Shown: piece by piece, positions 6,677 through 15,354 of the stretch | Layout: each line of letters starts with the position of its first letter | How positions within the stretch are numbered: position 1 is the first letter of the stretch | Assembly (NCBI GenBank): GCA_015064785.1 | Contig: SVRM01000034.1 | Span: 1-37,722 of the forward strand | DNA length: 37,722 bases | Reading direction: 5' to 3' | From: Oscillospiraceae bacterium | Lineage (GTDB): Bacteria > Bacillota > Clostridia > Oscillospirales > CAG-272 | The notes under the pieces: generated by a model | Told to the model about the DNA's origin: nothing | Database searches by the model: none | The model's input: only the letters and a program-made list of their open reading frames with translations | Position numbers and translations under genes: made by a program

Positions 6677-7990
6677 TTATGCAAATGTAACCCCGAAGGT
6701 TCCGCCGACCTCCACGGAAATCTGTGCGCCGTAGAAGACGCGCAGTGCGCCGACGAGATAGCCGGTGTCCTTCGTTCCCGCCGTTTCAAAGGGCGAGTGC
6801 ATGGCAAGCTGCGGCAGTCCGATATCGACGGTATTAAGCGACACCTGCGTGTTGGCGATATTGCCGAGGGTCGAGCCGCCGCCCATGTCGGAGCGGTTGT
6901 AGAAGTGCTGGACCGGGACGTCCGCCTGCTTGCATACCGCTTCAAACAGTGCCGCGGAAATGGCGTCGGTCGTGTAGCGCTGGCTTGCGTTGTGCTTGAT
7001 GACGATGCCGCCGTTCATTTCGGGCTTGTGCGTCGGGTCTGCATATTCGCCGTGGTTCGGATGGACGGCATGTGCATTGTCGGCGGATACCATCATGCTG
7101 CGCGCAACCGCCGCCATGTAGTCGGATTCTGTACCGCCGAGCGAGAAGACAATGCGGTGCAGCACATCGGAGAGGAACAGTCCTGCCGCACCCTGCTTGG
7201 TCTGCGAGCCGACTTCTTCATTGTCGAGTACAGCACAGACCGCCGCGGTGTGATCGGTCGCCTCACACTCGAGGAACGCCGTCATCGATGCGTATGCACA
7301 CTGCAGATCATCGAGCTTCGGGCAGGAGAAGAATTCGTTCTCCGGTCCCCAGACATAACCCCGATCGCGGTTATAAAGGAACAGATCGGCTGACAGAATG
7401 TCGTCTTTGTTCACGCCTGCCGCATCGGCGACCGTCTGATAGAACGTATCCTTTGCATTGCCGTTGCCGAACAGCGGAACGAGGTCACATGCCGGATTGT
7501 AGTCCTTGATGCGTGCCATGTGCGGCGCGACATTGGGCATCATCAGGCAGTTTTTATCAACATTGGCAAGGACGGTCTTCATCTTTCCGTCCTCGGTTCT
7601 GACCAGCAGCTTACCCGCAACAGACAGCGGTCTGTCCAGCCACGCGCCCTGGATCATGCCGCCGTAGGGTTCTGCGTTGATGCGGACGTACATCGGGGAG
7701 GTCAGCTCCGCGTTGTCCTTGATCTTGAATGTCGGCGAGTCGGAGTGCGATGCACAGATCATAAAGCCGCCGAGTGTGGACTTCGGCATACGGAATGCAA
7801 TCACAGACGATGCATTGCGGCGGACAAAATAGCCTTTTCCCGCTTCCAGCGCAGTATTTTCCGCCTCACACAGCTCGGTATAGCCGGCTTCGGTCAGCGC
7901 CTTTGCCAGATTATCGCAAACATGGAACGGCGAGGGGCTGTTTTCGATAAATTTGATCAGATTTTCGGTATATTTCATTATCATTACCAT
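6677..7990 (-). CDS. M18 family aminopeptidase
   Basis: A 437-residue cytosolic zinc metallopeptidase (M18, aspartyl aminopeptidase type). Family motifs are in order: ASHSDSPTFKIKD (metal His, Asp), VLDNEEVGSQTKQGA (catalytic Glu pair), SADNAHAVHPNH (metal Asp, His), KHNASQRYTTDA, and near the end QLAMHSPFETAGTKD (metal His). The length is normal for bacterial M18 enzymes (about 430). It removes N-terminal residues from peptides and probably forms a dodecamer, as known for the family. The start MVMIMKYTEN comes from leader copy B: ATG at 7990 follows hairpin P5 by one nucleotide, and Met5 (MKYTEN) is the usual N-terminus of the family. pncB lies 139 bp upstream, without an intervening terminator, so the two are probably one transcript. 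Confidence 0.93.
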   Translation of the reverse strand: MVMIMKYTENLIKFIENSPSPFHVCDNLAKALTEAGYTELCEAENTALEAGKGYFVRRNASSVIAFRMPKSTLGGFMICASHSDSPTFKIKDNAELTSPMYVRINAEPYGGMIQGAWLDRPLSVAGKLLVRTEDGKMKTVLANVDKNCLMMPNVAPHMARIKDYNPACDLVPLFGNGNAKDTFYQTVADAAGVNKDDILSADLFLYNRDRGYVWGPENEFFSCPKLDDLQCAYASMTAFLECEATDHTAAVCAVLDNEEVGSQTKQGAAGLFLSDVLHRIVFSLGGTESDYMAAVARSMMVSADNAHAVHPNHGEYADPTHKPEMNGGIVIKHNASQRYTTDAISAALFEAVCKQADVPVQHFYNRSDMGGGSTLGNIANTQVSLNTVDIGLPQLAMHSPFETAGTKDTGYLVGALRVFYGAQISVEVGGTFGVTFA

Positions 7991-8108
7991 GGCTTTCGTT
8001 TACGAAAGCTTCCTTTCTTTGGGGAATTGTGGATGGTTTTGCGGAGCAAAATCGTTGTTGTAAGACAACGAAAGCCACAAAACCCGCGTGAAAAAGTATT
8101 TTTCACGC
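7991..8108 (-). promoter_or_regulatory. Structured 5' leader, copy B (new repeat family)
   Basis: Minus-strand reading, plus coordinates. P1 (8086-8095 with 8099-8108, 10 bp, GCGTGAAAAA arms). P2 TTGTGG/CCACAA (8075-8080 with 8027-8032). P3 CGTTGT/ACAACG (8065-8070 with 8053-8058). P4 TTTTGC/GCAAAA (8046-8051 with 8037-8042). SD AAAGAAAGGAA (about 8010-8020), then P5 GCTTTCG/CGAAAGC (8003-8009 with 7992-7998, loop TAAA), then ATG at 7990. An 8-bp rival helix is possible: GGCTTTCG (8069-8076) with CGAAAGCC (7991-7998). It begins just downstream of the pncB stop. Nearly identical to copy C in P5 and in the SD region. Confidence 0.8.
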
Positions 8109-8120
8109 TACTGCTCCTTT

Positions 8121-8136
8121 TGTGTAACGTTACACA
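8121..8136. repeat. 16-bp perfect palindrome over the pncB stop codon
   Basis: TGTGTAACGTTACACA is a perfect palindrome that contains the pncB stop (TAA). Its 14-bp core GTGTAACGTTACAC recurs at 18712-18725 over the stop codon of the patatin-like gene. It could be a LacI/GalR-type operator (AACGTT centre), an RNA hairpin, or a repeat fragment. It lies about 13 bp upstream of leader copy B. Confidence 0.6.
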
Positions 8137-9599
8137 TCTTTTCCTCTCATAAGATTGTTGCCTTTTTCGTCCAGCAGACGCATCTTCGTGTCATAGAGCT
8201 TCTGCGACAGGTCAACGTAGAACTTGTGCGGGTTTTCAAAGCGCTTGACTTCCTCCCACAGATGATCGACCTCGTATTTGCAGTACGCCTGAATTTCCTT
8301 GATCGAGGGTGACTTGTAAACGCATTCGCCGTTTTTGAAGATCGGCACCAGAAGCTCACGCAGGTAGTAATCCGTGACGAGCTTGCGCTTCCAGGTGTTG
8401 TCGGGATCGAAGATTTCCAGCGGCTTGGTTTCGTCGATCGGCTCCTCATCCCAGATGCACATCATGTCGGCAATCGGCTCCTCCGATGCGCGGTCGAAAA
8501 TACGGAAGACACGCTTGAAGTGAGGATTGGTGATCTTGCCGGCGTTTTCGGAAATTTTGATCTTCGGAATAACCGTGCCGTTTTCGTCTTCCTTGGCAAC
8601 GAGCTTGTAGACACCGCCGAAGACCGGGTCGCTCTTTGCCGTAATCAGACGCTCGCCGACACCGAAGGAGTCAATCTGTGCACCCTGATGAATCAGATCA
8701 CGGATGATGTATTCGTCAAGCGAATTGGAGACAACGATCTTACATTCGGTCAGTCCCGCTTCGTCGAGCATTTTGCGTGCTTTTTTGGTCAGGTAGGTCA
8801 AATCTCCGGAGTCGAGACGGATACCGCACTTCGTGATGCCCTGCGGCAGAAGGATTTCCCGGAAAGCGCGGATGGCATTCGGAACACCGGAGCGCAGAAC
8901 GTCATAGGTATCGACCAGCAGCGTCGCATTGTTCGGATACAGCTCGCAATAGGTACGGAACGCCTCGTATTCGGTATCAAACATCTGCACCCACGAATGC
9001 GCCATGGTACCGGTGGACGGGATGTCATAGACGCGGTCGGACAGCGTACATGCCGTCGCACCGCAGCCGCCGATGTATGCCGCACGCGCACCGAGAATCG
9101 CACCGTCGGCACCCTGCGCACGGCGGGAACCGAATTCCGCGACCGCACGTCCCTGCGCCGCGCGGACAACACGGTTGGCCTTGGTCGCAATCAGGGACTG
9201 ATGGTTGAGCGCCAGCAGCAGGAAGGTTTCGATGAATTGTGCCTCGACCGCACGCGCACGGACCGTCAGAATCGGCTCACCCGGGAAGATCGGCGTTCCT
9301 TCGGGAACAGCGTAGATATCGCCGGTGAAGCGGAAATTGCGCAGATAATCGAGGAAGTCCTCGGAGAACTGGTTTTTGGAACGCAGGAACGCAAGGTCTT
9401 CTTCGGTAAAATGCAGGTTGGAAATATAGTCGATGACCTGCTCCAGACCTGCGGCAATCGCATAGCCGCCGCCATCGGGAACACGGCGGAAAAACACATC
9501 AAAATAGGAAATCTCATCACCCTTTCCGGAGATGAAATATCCGTTTGCCATCGTCAGCTCGTAGTAATCACAGAGCAAGGTATAGTTATAAGGGGTCAT
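8130..9599 (-). CDS. pncB: Nicotinate phosphoribosyltransferase
   Basis: A 489-residue enzyme of NAD salvage that joins nicotinate and PRPP (with ATP) to nicotinate mononucleotide. The N-terminus TPYNYTLLCDYYELTMANGY is the family hallmark. Later motifs are GTMAHSWVQMFDTEYEAF (family H-S motif), LLVDTYDV, IRLDSGDLTYLTKKARKML (phosphoribosyl binding) and SNSLDEYII, then GVGERL. The length fits the long Firmicute type. The start at 9599 has AAAGGAAAG at about 9 nt. The stop lies within a 16-bp palindrome, and the aminopeptidase with leader copy B follows. Transcribed from the promoter at 9640-9668. Confidence 0.95.
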   Translation of the reverse strand: MTPYNYTLLCDYYELTMANGYFISGKGDEISYFDVFFRRVPDGGGYAIAAGLEQVIDYISNLHFTEEDLAFLRSKNQFSEDFLDYLRNFRFTGDIYAVPEGTPIFPGEPILTVRARAVEAQFIETFLLLALNHQSLIATKANRVVRAAQGRAVAEFGSRRAQGADGAILGARAAYIGGCGATACTLSDRVYDIPSTGTMAHSWVQMFDTEYEAFRTYCELYPNNATLLVDTYDVLRSGVPNAIRAFREILLPQGITKCGIRLDSGDLTYLTKKARKMLDEAGLTECKIVVSNSLDEYIIRDLIHQGAQIDSFGVGERLITAKSDPVFGGVYKLVAKEDENGTVIPKIKISENAGKITNPHFKRVFRIFDRASEEPIADMMCIWDEEPIDETKPLEIFDPDNTWKRKLVTDYYLRELLVPIFKNGECVYKSPSIKEIQAYCKYEVDHLWEEVKRFENPHKFYVDLSQKLYDTKMRLLDEKGNNLMRGKDV

Positions 9600-9639
9600 A
9601 GCGTTTCTTTCCTTTGCCTAATTTCAATAGAATAAAAGT

Positions 9640-9668
9640 ATTATATCACACAATGTGCGGAAAGTCCA
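9640..9668 (-). promoter_or_regulatory. Sigma-A promoter of pncB
   Basis: Minus strand TGGACT (9668-9663), 17-bp spacer, TATAAT (9645-9640), 40 bp before the pncB start. The gap 9600-9860 holds this and the divergent deoB promoter; nothing else was seen. Confidence 0.75.
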
Positions 9669-9783
9669 TAACTTTTTGAAAAATAATTGTAATAACAGGT
9701 GTCAAGACACAAAGGCAGCCTCACATCCGTCTGACCGTCTCCCCGGTTATCCCAAAGAATTTCGTTTTTCTTCGGCTGGTCTA

Positions 9784-9812
9784 TTTACAAATGAGAGAAT
9801 CTCTGGTATAAT
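9784..9812 (+). promoter_or_regulatory. Sigma-A promoter of the deoB-cdd operon
   Basis: TTTACA (9784-9789), 17-bp spacer, TATAAT (9807-9812) with extended -10 TGG. It lies 48 bp upstream of the deoB ATG. Confidence 0.85.
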
Positions 9813-9860
9813 GAAATCAGATATCATCCGGGCACATCATGCCCAAAGAAAGGAATCTCG

Positions 9861-11063
9861 ATGAAACGCGTATTTTTGATCGTTCTTGACTCGGTCGGCG
9901 CAGGTGCGCTGCCCGATGCGGCACAATATGGCGACACCGGTGCGCATACAGTACAGCACATTGCAGCAGACCCCCATTTCCGTGCCGATACCATGTGCTC
10001 GCTCGGTTACGGCAACATAGAAGGGCTGTCCTTCCTCGGTGCGGTACAGGCACCGCGTGCAGCATACGGACGCTGTATGGAGCAGTCTGCCGGAAAGGAC
10101 ACCACCGTCGGTCACTGGGAAATCGCCGGACTGATTTCCGCGCACCCCTTCCCTACCTATCCCGACGGCTTTCCCAAAGAAATTCTGGAGCCGTTTGAGC
10201 GCATCACCGGACGCGGCATTCTCTGCAACCGCCCGTATTCCGGAACGGAGTGCATCAAGCGCTTCGGTGAAGCACATATGCTGACCGGCGACTTAATCGT
10301 CTACACCTCCGGTGACAGCGTTTTCCAGATTGCGGCACATGAGGACATCGTTCCACCGGAAACGCTGTATGCCTACTGCCGTGCCGCGCGCCGGCTTCTG
10401 CAGGGAGAGCACGGTGTGGCACGTGTCATTGCGCGTCCGTTTGCCGGAGAACCCGGCAGCTTTTACCGGACCGCCAACCGCCGCGACTTTTCGCTGGAGC
10501 CGCCGTCTGACACCATGCTGGACGTGCTGTGCCGCGACGGTCAGGATGTCATCGCGGTCGGCAAAATCTCCGATATCTTCCTCGGACGCGGCATCACACA
10601 AACCGTTCTGACCCATTCCAATACCGAGGGCATGGCAGCGGCTGACCTTCTGGTCGGCAAGAATTTCCGCGGGGTGTGCTTCATCAATCTTGTTGACTTT
10701 GACCAGCTCTGGGGACACCGCAACGATGTTGCAGGTTATGCCGGGGGCTTTGCAGATTTCGACCAATGGCTGTCCCGCTTCACAGACAAGCTCGGCGACG
10801 ACGACACGCTGATCATCACCGCAGACCACGGCTGTGATCCCGGCTCCCCCTCCACCGATCATACCCGTGAATATACGCCGCTTCTGGTTTACGGCAAAAA
10901 AATCAAAGCGGTCCCGCTCGGAACCCGTTCCACGTTTGCCGACATCGGCAAGACCGTCTGTGATCTGCTCGGCTGTGATGCAGCGGCGGCTTCCCTTGCC
11001 GGTGAGAGCTTCGCCGATGAAATTCTCTGTGACACAGCGCCCGCATCGGAGGAAATGCAATGA
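9861..11063 (+). CDS. deoB: Phosphopentomutase
   Basis: A 400-residue alkaline-phosphatase-superfamily enzyme that interconverts (deoxy)ribose 1- and 5-phosphate in nucleoside breakdown. The first residues VFLIVLDSVGAGALPDA carry the metal Asp. TVGHWEIAG holds the phospho-acceptor region; NLVDFDQLWGHRNDVAGY and LIITADHGCDPGSPSTDHTRE are the other metal-binding blocks. Length and motifs match DeoB. AAAGAAAGGA lies about 8 nt before ATG. Its last codons overlap the start of cdd (ATGA), which fits a nucleoside-salvage operon. Confidence 0.96.
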   Translation: MKRVFLIVLDSVGAGALPDAAQYGDTGAHTVQHIAADPHFRADTMCSLGYGNIEGLSFLGAVQAPRAAYGRCMEQSAGKDTTVGHWEIAGLISAHPFPTYPDGFPKEILEPFERITGRGILCNRPYSGTECIKRFGEAHMLTGDLIVYTSGDSVFQIAAHEDIVPPETLYAYCRAARRLLQGEHGVARVIARPFAGEPGSFYRTANRRDFSLEPPSDTMLDVLCRDGQDVIAVGKISDIFLGRGITQTVLTHSNTEGMAAADLLVGKNFRGVCFINLVDFDQLWGHRNDVAGYAGGFADFDQWLSRFTDKLGDDDTLIITADHGCDPGSPSTDHTREYTPLLVYGKKIKAVPLGTRSTFADIGKTVCDLLGCDAAAASLAGESFADEILCDTAPASEEMQ

Positions 11064-11470
11064 CCGGAGCGGAGCTTGTCGCCTATGCACGTGAGGCCAT
11101 GCTGAATGCATATGCGCCGTATTCACATCATCCGGTCGGTGCCGCGCTGCTGTCGGCGACGGGAGATATATACCTTGGCTGCAACGTCGAAAATGCCGCC
11201 TACGGATGCACCTGCTGCGCCGAACGCACCGCGCTGTTCAAGGCAATCAGCGAAGGAGAACGTGAATTCTCCGCGATTGCCATCGTCGGCGGTATAGACG
11301 GCAACACGGAAAAGCCATGCGCACCGTGCGGCGTTTGCAGGCAGGTGCTGCGCGAATTCTGCGATCCGGATGCCTTTCTGATCCTGCTCGGATACGACGA
11401 TGGCTATGACGAATATACCCTTTCCGAGCTTCTGCCGGAGAGCTTCGGTCCGGACAATGTCCGCCGCTGA
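11060..11470 (+). CDS. cdd: Cytidine deaminase
   Basis: A 136-residue, tetrameric-type zinc enzyme converting (deoxy)cytidine to (deoxy)uridine. The catalytic block NVENAAYGCTCCAERTA supplies Cys53 and Glu55; CAPCGVCRQVLREF supplies Cys90 and Cys93. Length is typical of the short Cdd class. It starts at the ATGA shared with the deoB stop, so the two are translationally coupled: Cdd feeds nucleosides into phosphorolysis, and DeoB handles the pentose phosphate. A nucleoside phosphorylase is not in the window. Confidence 0.96.
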   Translation: MTGAELVAYAREAMLNAYAPYSHHPVGAALLSATGDIYLGCNVENAAYGCTCCAERTALFKAISEGEREFSAIAIVGGIDGNTEKPCAPCGVCRQVLREFCDPDAFLILLGYDDGYDEYTLSELLPESFGPDNVRR

Positions 11471-11514
11471 GCCGGAAAGACAAGCTTTCAGAACACAGAT
11501 TACGGAGGTGCACA

Positions 11515-12756
11515 ATGGAACAGATTCCGTCCAAAGACAGAGACATTCTGCGCGGGATTGCCGCCAGACACAGAGACTATGCGCACGATGAAAAAAATAA
11601 CGCCATTCTGAAAAAGTGGCACGCGCAGGAAATGGGCATCCGTGAAACGCCGACGGTGCGCCTGCTGTTCAGCAACTTCCGCCACGAGGTCATCACGCCG
11701 CGTCTGCGGTGTACATCCGAGGCGGCACGCGGTCTGGAAGCGACACTGCTGTCCGCACTGGTCGGTCGGGAGCTGTTTGATGACGATACACCGCTGTCCC
11801 CGACCTTTGACATGGGATGGCACACCTGGGTCACACCGTTCGGTCTGGCCGCAAAAACCAGCCGCATCCCGGGACAGAAAACCAGCGGCTATCACATCGA
11901 TCCGGTCATTGCGGATCTGGAATCGGAATGGGAACAATTACAGGGCGGACACTTCGGCGTCAATCGGGAATCAACCGAGGTCTACCGGGCCTGGGTTGAG
12001 GATCTGATCGGCGACATTCTGCCAACCCGCATGGTCATGCATTCCCTGCCCGGCGGTATCACGAATCCGCTTGTACACCTGATGGGCATGGAAAACTACT
12101 ATCTTTCGATGTACGACTGTCCCGACATTCTGCACCGCGTCATGGACATGGCAACCCGCGTCTATGAACAGTACTACGATTTTCTGGAGCGGGAGAACCT
12201 GCTCCTGCCCACCTGCGGCACCTCACCGATCGCCCAGGAAAGCTATGCCTTCAACCATGAACTGCCGGCAGACGCGGTCTGCCGCACAACCGACTGCTGG
12301 GGCTTCCTTGAGTCGCAGGAGACAACCGCTGTATCGCCCGAGGTTTACGGTGAATTTGTCTATCCGTATCAGGATCGGCTGGTCAGACGCTTCGGTCTGC
12401 TGTCCTACGGCTGCTGTGAGCGTGTCGATGCACTCTGGGAGGACTATCTCTCCAAATGGACCAATCTGCGCAAGCTGTCCGTATCCCCGTTCAACTGTGA
12501 GGAGCAGATCGGCGAATATCTGCGCGGCACGAATGTCGTCTACTACAGCAAGCCGCGTGCAGAGCTGGTCACACATCCCGGACCGCTCGACGAGGACGCA
12601 CTCCGCCGTTACTTCCGCGGTGTCTGCGAAGCGGCAAGCGGATGCCTGTTCGAGATTGCCCAGCGCGAGGTACTGACCCTGTTCGGTGATGCCGAACGCG
12701 GCAGACGGTATGTCGAGATTGCCAGAGAATGTGTGGAGCAGTACTGGAAGCCGTAA
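11515..12756 (+). CDS. URO-D-like (uroporphyrinogen decarboxylase family) protein
   Basis: A 413-residue soluble protein without a signal peptide. It begins with a helix rich in charged residues (SKDRDILRGIAARHRDY) and continues with an extended alpha/beta pattern like the methyltransferase branch of the URO-D family (MtaA/CmuA-like), which move methyl groups to corrinoid or coenzyme-M-like thiols. Supporting blocks: GWHTWVTPFGL, PLVHLMGMENYYLSMYDCPD and SYGCCERVDALWEDYLSKW; the GCCE motif holds candidate zinc Cys residues. The true substrate is unclear. It starts 44 nt after cdd with GGAGG upstream and probably shares the transcript, ending at a strong terminator. Confidence 0.75.
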   Translation: MEQIPSKDRDILRGIAARHRDYAHDEKNNAILKKWHAQEMGIRETPTVRLLFSNFRHEVITPRLRCTSEAARGLEATLLSALVGRELFDDDTPLSPTFDMGWHTWVTPFGLAAKTSRIPGQKTSGYHIDPVIADLESEWEQLQGGHFGVNRESTEVYRAWVEDLIGDILPTRMVMHSLPGGITNPLVHLMGMENYYLSMYDCPDILHRVMDMATRVYEQYYDFLERENLLLPTCGTSPIAQESYAFNHELPADAVCRTTDCWGFLESQETTAVSPEVYGEFVYPYQDRLVRRFGLLSYGCCERVDALWEDYLSKWTNLRKLSVSPFNCEEQIGEYLRGTNVVYYSKPRAELVTHPGPLDEDALRRYFRGVCEAASGCLFEIAQREVLTLFGDAERGRRYVEIARECVEQYWKP

Positions 12757-12772
12757 TACAATATCAAAATAA

Positions 12773-12820
12773 AACAGCGAACAGATTCGTGATTTCACGT
12801 TCTGTTCGCTGTTGTTTTTT
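12773..12820. terminator. Bidirectional terminator between convergent genes
   Basis: AACAGCGAACAG (12773-12784) pairs with CTGTTCGCTGTT (12802-12813) and is followed by G and seven T. It ends the URO-D-like gene and, from the opposite side, the DUF4340 gene. Confidence 0.92.
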
Positions 12821-13833
12821 TACTGTTCGCCTTCTGCTGCAAGGTCTGCGGAGAAGTGCGTCAGAATAGAGTTTGCAACCGAGGTCGGCATATAGTAAAT
12901 GAACGTATAGCCGTCTGCCAGATATGCGGTATAGGATTCGCCGTCGCGCTCAAAGGTGTCGCCGAGCTGAATCTTAAAGCCGCGGATCTGCTCGATGGTG
13001 GAGGTACTGGTCGCACCTGCGGTATCCGCCACCGTAATGGTTTCCTTATAGTTGAAGGACACTTCGGTGTGCGGCTGAACCAGTCCGTACTTTTGCAGGG
13101 TCGTCTCGTTGATGTGGTGATCGGCATAAGCGGAGGGCTTGAGCAGATCACAGATCGTAATGAAATCATCTGCCACATCGTCACCGCTCAGATGGCGGGT
13201 TTCGTCGCCAACGGTGATATCCACCGATTCAAACTTTTCGGCCGACAGCACAGGGAAGGTACCGGCATCGACGATCTCGTGCAGCTCGTATTCAAAGAAC
13301 TGCGTCAGACCTTCCACGATAATATAGACCTTTTCCACGCCGAGTTCCTTGAAGTAGTAGCCCTTACCGAACTCGTTGTAGCTGCCCTGTACGTAGGTAT
13401 GCTCGGTTTTCGTACCGTCATCAGCTTCATAGGTCACGGAGAAGGTCCATTCCGGATCCTCCAGACCAAATGCCGCCGTATCGGCACCCTCCAGATTGAC
13501 AATGGACTGTGCACCCATTGATGCCAGTGCGTTTGCCATATAGGCAACGGTTGTCTGGTTGAGCGGCAGGGTCGGATCGGGAGCATATACCCAGCGGCTG
13601 TTCTGTATTTCAACGGAAACCGTCTCATTGCCGCGCTTGGTATAGGACAGCGCCACCGCATCGCGGTAATCGTATTCCGCAATCATCAGCTCGGACTGCT
13701 GCGCCGCCTGCTCTGCCGCTTCCTTGCGTTCTTTTGCGTCATTCATGGACTGTGCCATCTTGTATACAATAAAAATACCGACGACGACACAGAGCATGAT
13801 GACCATGGTTCTCATTCGCTTATTCTGTTTCAT
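12820..13833 (-). CDS. DUF4340 domain-containing membrane-anchored protein
   Basis: A 337-residue protein with an N-terminal anchor (residues about 9-27, MVIMLCVVVGIFIVY) and a large extracytoplasmic domain. Features of DUF4340: SYTKRGNETVSVEIQNSRW, the block DPTLPLNQTTVAYMANALAS, and a repeating 'EDPEWTFSVTYEADDG' strand pattern. DUF4340 proteins are regularly found with Gld-type ABC exporters, as here; the role is unknown (possibly binding on the outside). It is the last gene of the four-gene unit and starts 12 nt after the auxiliary protein gene. The family continues in many Firmicutes that do not glide. Confidence 0.85.
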   Translation of the reverse strand: MKQNKRMRTMVIMLCVVVGIFIVYKMAQSMNDAKERKEAAEQAAQQSELMIAEYDYRDAVALSYTKRGNETVSVEIQNSRWVYAPDPTLPLNQTTVAYMANALASMGAQSIVNLEGADTAAFGLEDPEWTFSVTYEADDGTKTEHTYVQGSYNEFGKGYYFKELGVEKVYIIVEGLTQFFEYELHEIVDAGTFPVLSAEKFESVDITVGDETRHLSGDDVADDFITICDLLKPSAYADHHINETTLQKYGLVQPHTEVSFNYKETITVADTAGATSTSTIEQIRGFKIQLGDTFERDGESYTAYLADGYTFIYYMPTSVANSILTHFSADLAAEGEQ

Positions 13834-13845
13834 TTGCAGTTCCTT

Positions 13846-15321
13846 TTATCTCTTTCTTCTTCTGTTCCAGATCATCAGACCCAGTACCACAGTACCGACC
13901 GGCAGAACGAGAATGATCACAGCACCCCAGAATGCAGCTGCCGCCGAGGACACTGCCAGCGACTGAATCTGCATTGCCTTACCGAGGATGGAAATCGAGG
14001 ACGACTTTTCGCACAGCATGGTCAGCGCGGACATGAACAGCTCACCGTTGTAGGAGTAGAATTCATCGGTGATAAAGACAGGAGAGGAAACCCAGAAGAG
14101 CTTGCCGCCCGTTGTGGTATCTTCCGCACTTGCCGCGACATAGAAGGAGCCGGAGGGGTCGCCGTCCTGCTTTTCATATGCCTTTTCGGGTGTATCGGTA
14201 TTGGCAAATTCCTCAACACGCGCATTGATGTCTGCGATGACAAATGCATCGGCAGAGGTGGTCAGAACGCCCTCAACAAACTTGCCGCTGTCAGCAACCG
14301 CGGTAATACCGTGTGCAAACGGCAGAATCGTGGTGATGTTGGTGGAGGTCAGGTTCATCGCGATGTCGGAGCTTTCGTTGACATTGGGAAGCAGATAGAA
14401 AGGATACTGCATGAAGTTGCCGGTATTGCCTTCCATGACAAGACCGGGGACCGCCTGCAGGCCGTATGCCTTTGCAACAGCCGCGAGATTGGGCATCGTT
14501 TCAGCGGAGAAGGACATATAATCGGTGATCAGAATCATCTTGCCGCCGAGGTCAAGATAGGTCAGAAGCACATCGCGTTCGGTCTCAGAGATGTCAGAGG
14601 TCGGCGCATTGAGAATGACCGCTCCCGCATCGGACGGGATTTCGGTGACGGTGAGCAGTGCAAGCTCCTCGGTAAGGATGTTTTCTGCCTTCGCATCGGC
14701 AAGCACCGTTGCGGAAAGATCCGTTTCCCCGTGACCGGTGACGATATAGAGCACCGGCAGGTCATCTGCGGTGACATAGTCGATTGCCGTGGTCAGCGCG
14801 CCCTCTCCGTTGAAATAGGTCGTACCGGAGGGCAGAACGCCGGTCATATAGTAGTTGTAATAATCCTCTTCGGTATACTGCACCGTGTAGATTTCCTCAT
14901 TGGTAACAACAGAGGAACGCTTTGCGCTTTCGACGATGACGGAGTTGTTGGACAACTGGTCATCGGTATACTTTGCAGAGAAGCCGGGGTTGGAGGTCGG
15001 GTCGATTTTCCGGATCTTGATGCGGCTGGAATAGGAAGAATAGCGGTTCAGCATTTCTTCGATGTTGACATCTTCCGTGCCGTTCTGCGCGATGTAGTAC
15101 ATCGTGACATCTTCCGCAAGACCTTCCACAATATCCACTGTGGTATTGGTCAGGGTATACAGCTTCAAAGAGCTGGTATCGAATTTGGTTACAGTCGTGG
15201 GAAGCTCGCCCACCATCAGGTTCACCACAATGACAAAGGCAATGACAACGAGCGTCAGAAACGCGCTGTACGTACCCATTTTTGTGGTCTTGAGATTGGT
15301 CTGTTTTGCATTGTTGCTCAT
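13846..15321 (-). CDS. GldG-like ABC transporter auxiliary protein
   Basis: A 491-residue protein with an N-terminal transmembrane helix (about 17-38, FLTLVVIAFVIVVNLMVGEL) and another hydrophobic helix near the C-terminus (about 460-485) before RRRKR. The central domain has the ABC-type auxiliary pattern: VYTLTNTT-like LKLYTLTNTTVDIVEGL, and LPVLYIVTGHGETDLS, LTVTEIPSDAGAVILNAPTS (GldG / ABC_transp_aux). It is thought to assist the permease at the membrane. It follows the permease gene by 33 nt, in the order ATPase, permease, auxiliary, DUF4340. Confidence 0.85.
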   Translation of the reverse strand: MSNNAKQTNLKTTKMGTYSAFLTLVVIAFVIVVNLMVGELPTTVTKFDTSSLKLYTLTNTTVDIVEGLAEDVTMYYIAQNGTEDVNIEEMLNRYSSYSSRIKIRKIDPTSNPGFSAKYTDDQLSNNSVIVESAKRSSVVTNEEIYTVQYTEEDYYNYYMTGVLPSGTTYFNGEGALTTAIDYVTADDLPVLYIVTGHGETDLSATVLADAKAENILTEELALLTVTEIPSDAGAVILNAPTSDISETERDVLLTYLDLGGKMILITDYMSFSAETMPNLAAVAKAYGLQAVPGLVMEGNTGNFMQYPFYLLPNVNESSDIAMNLTSTNITTILPFAHGITAVADSGKFVEGVLTTSADAFVIADINARVEEFANTDTPEKAYEKQDGDPSGSFYVAASAEDTTTGGKLFWVSSPVFITDEFYSYNGELFMSALTMLCEKSSSISILGKAMQIQSLAVSSAAAAFWGAVIILVLPVGTVVLGLMIWNRRRKR

Positions 15322-15354
15322 AATCGTTTGCGTACCGTCCTTTCTGTGTACTTA

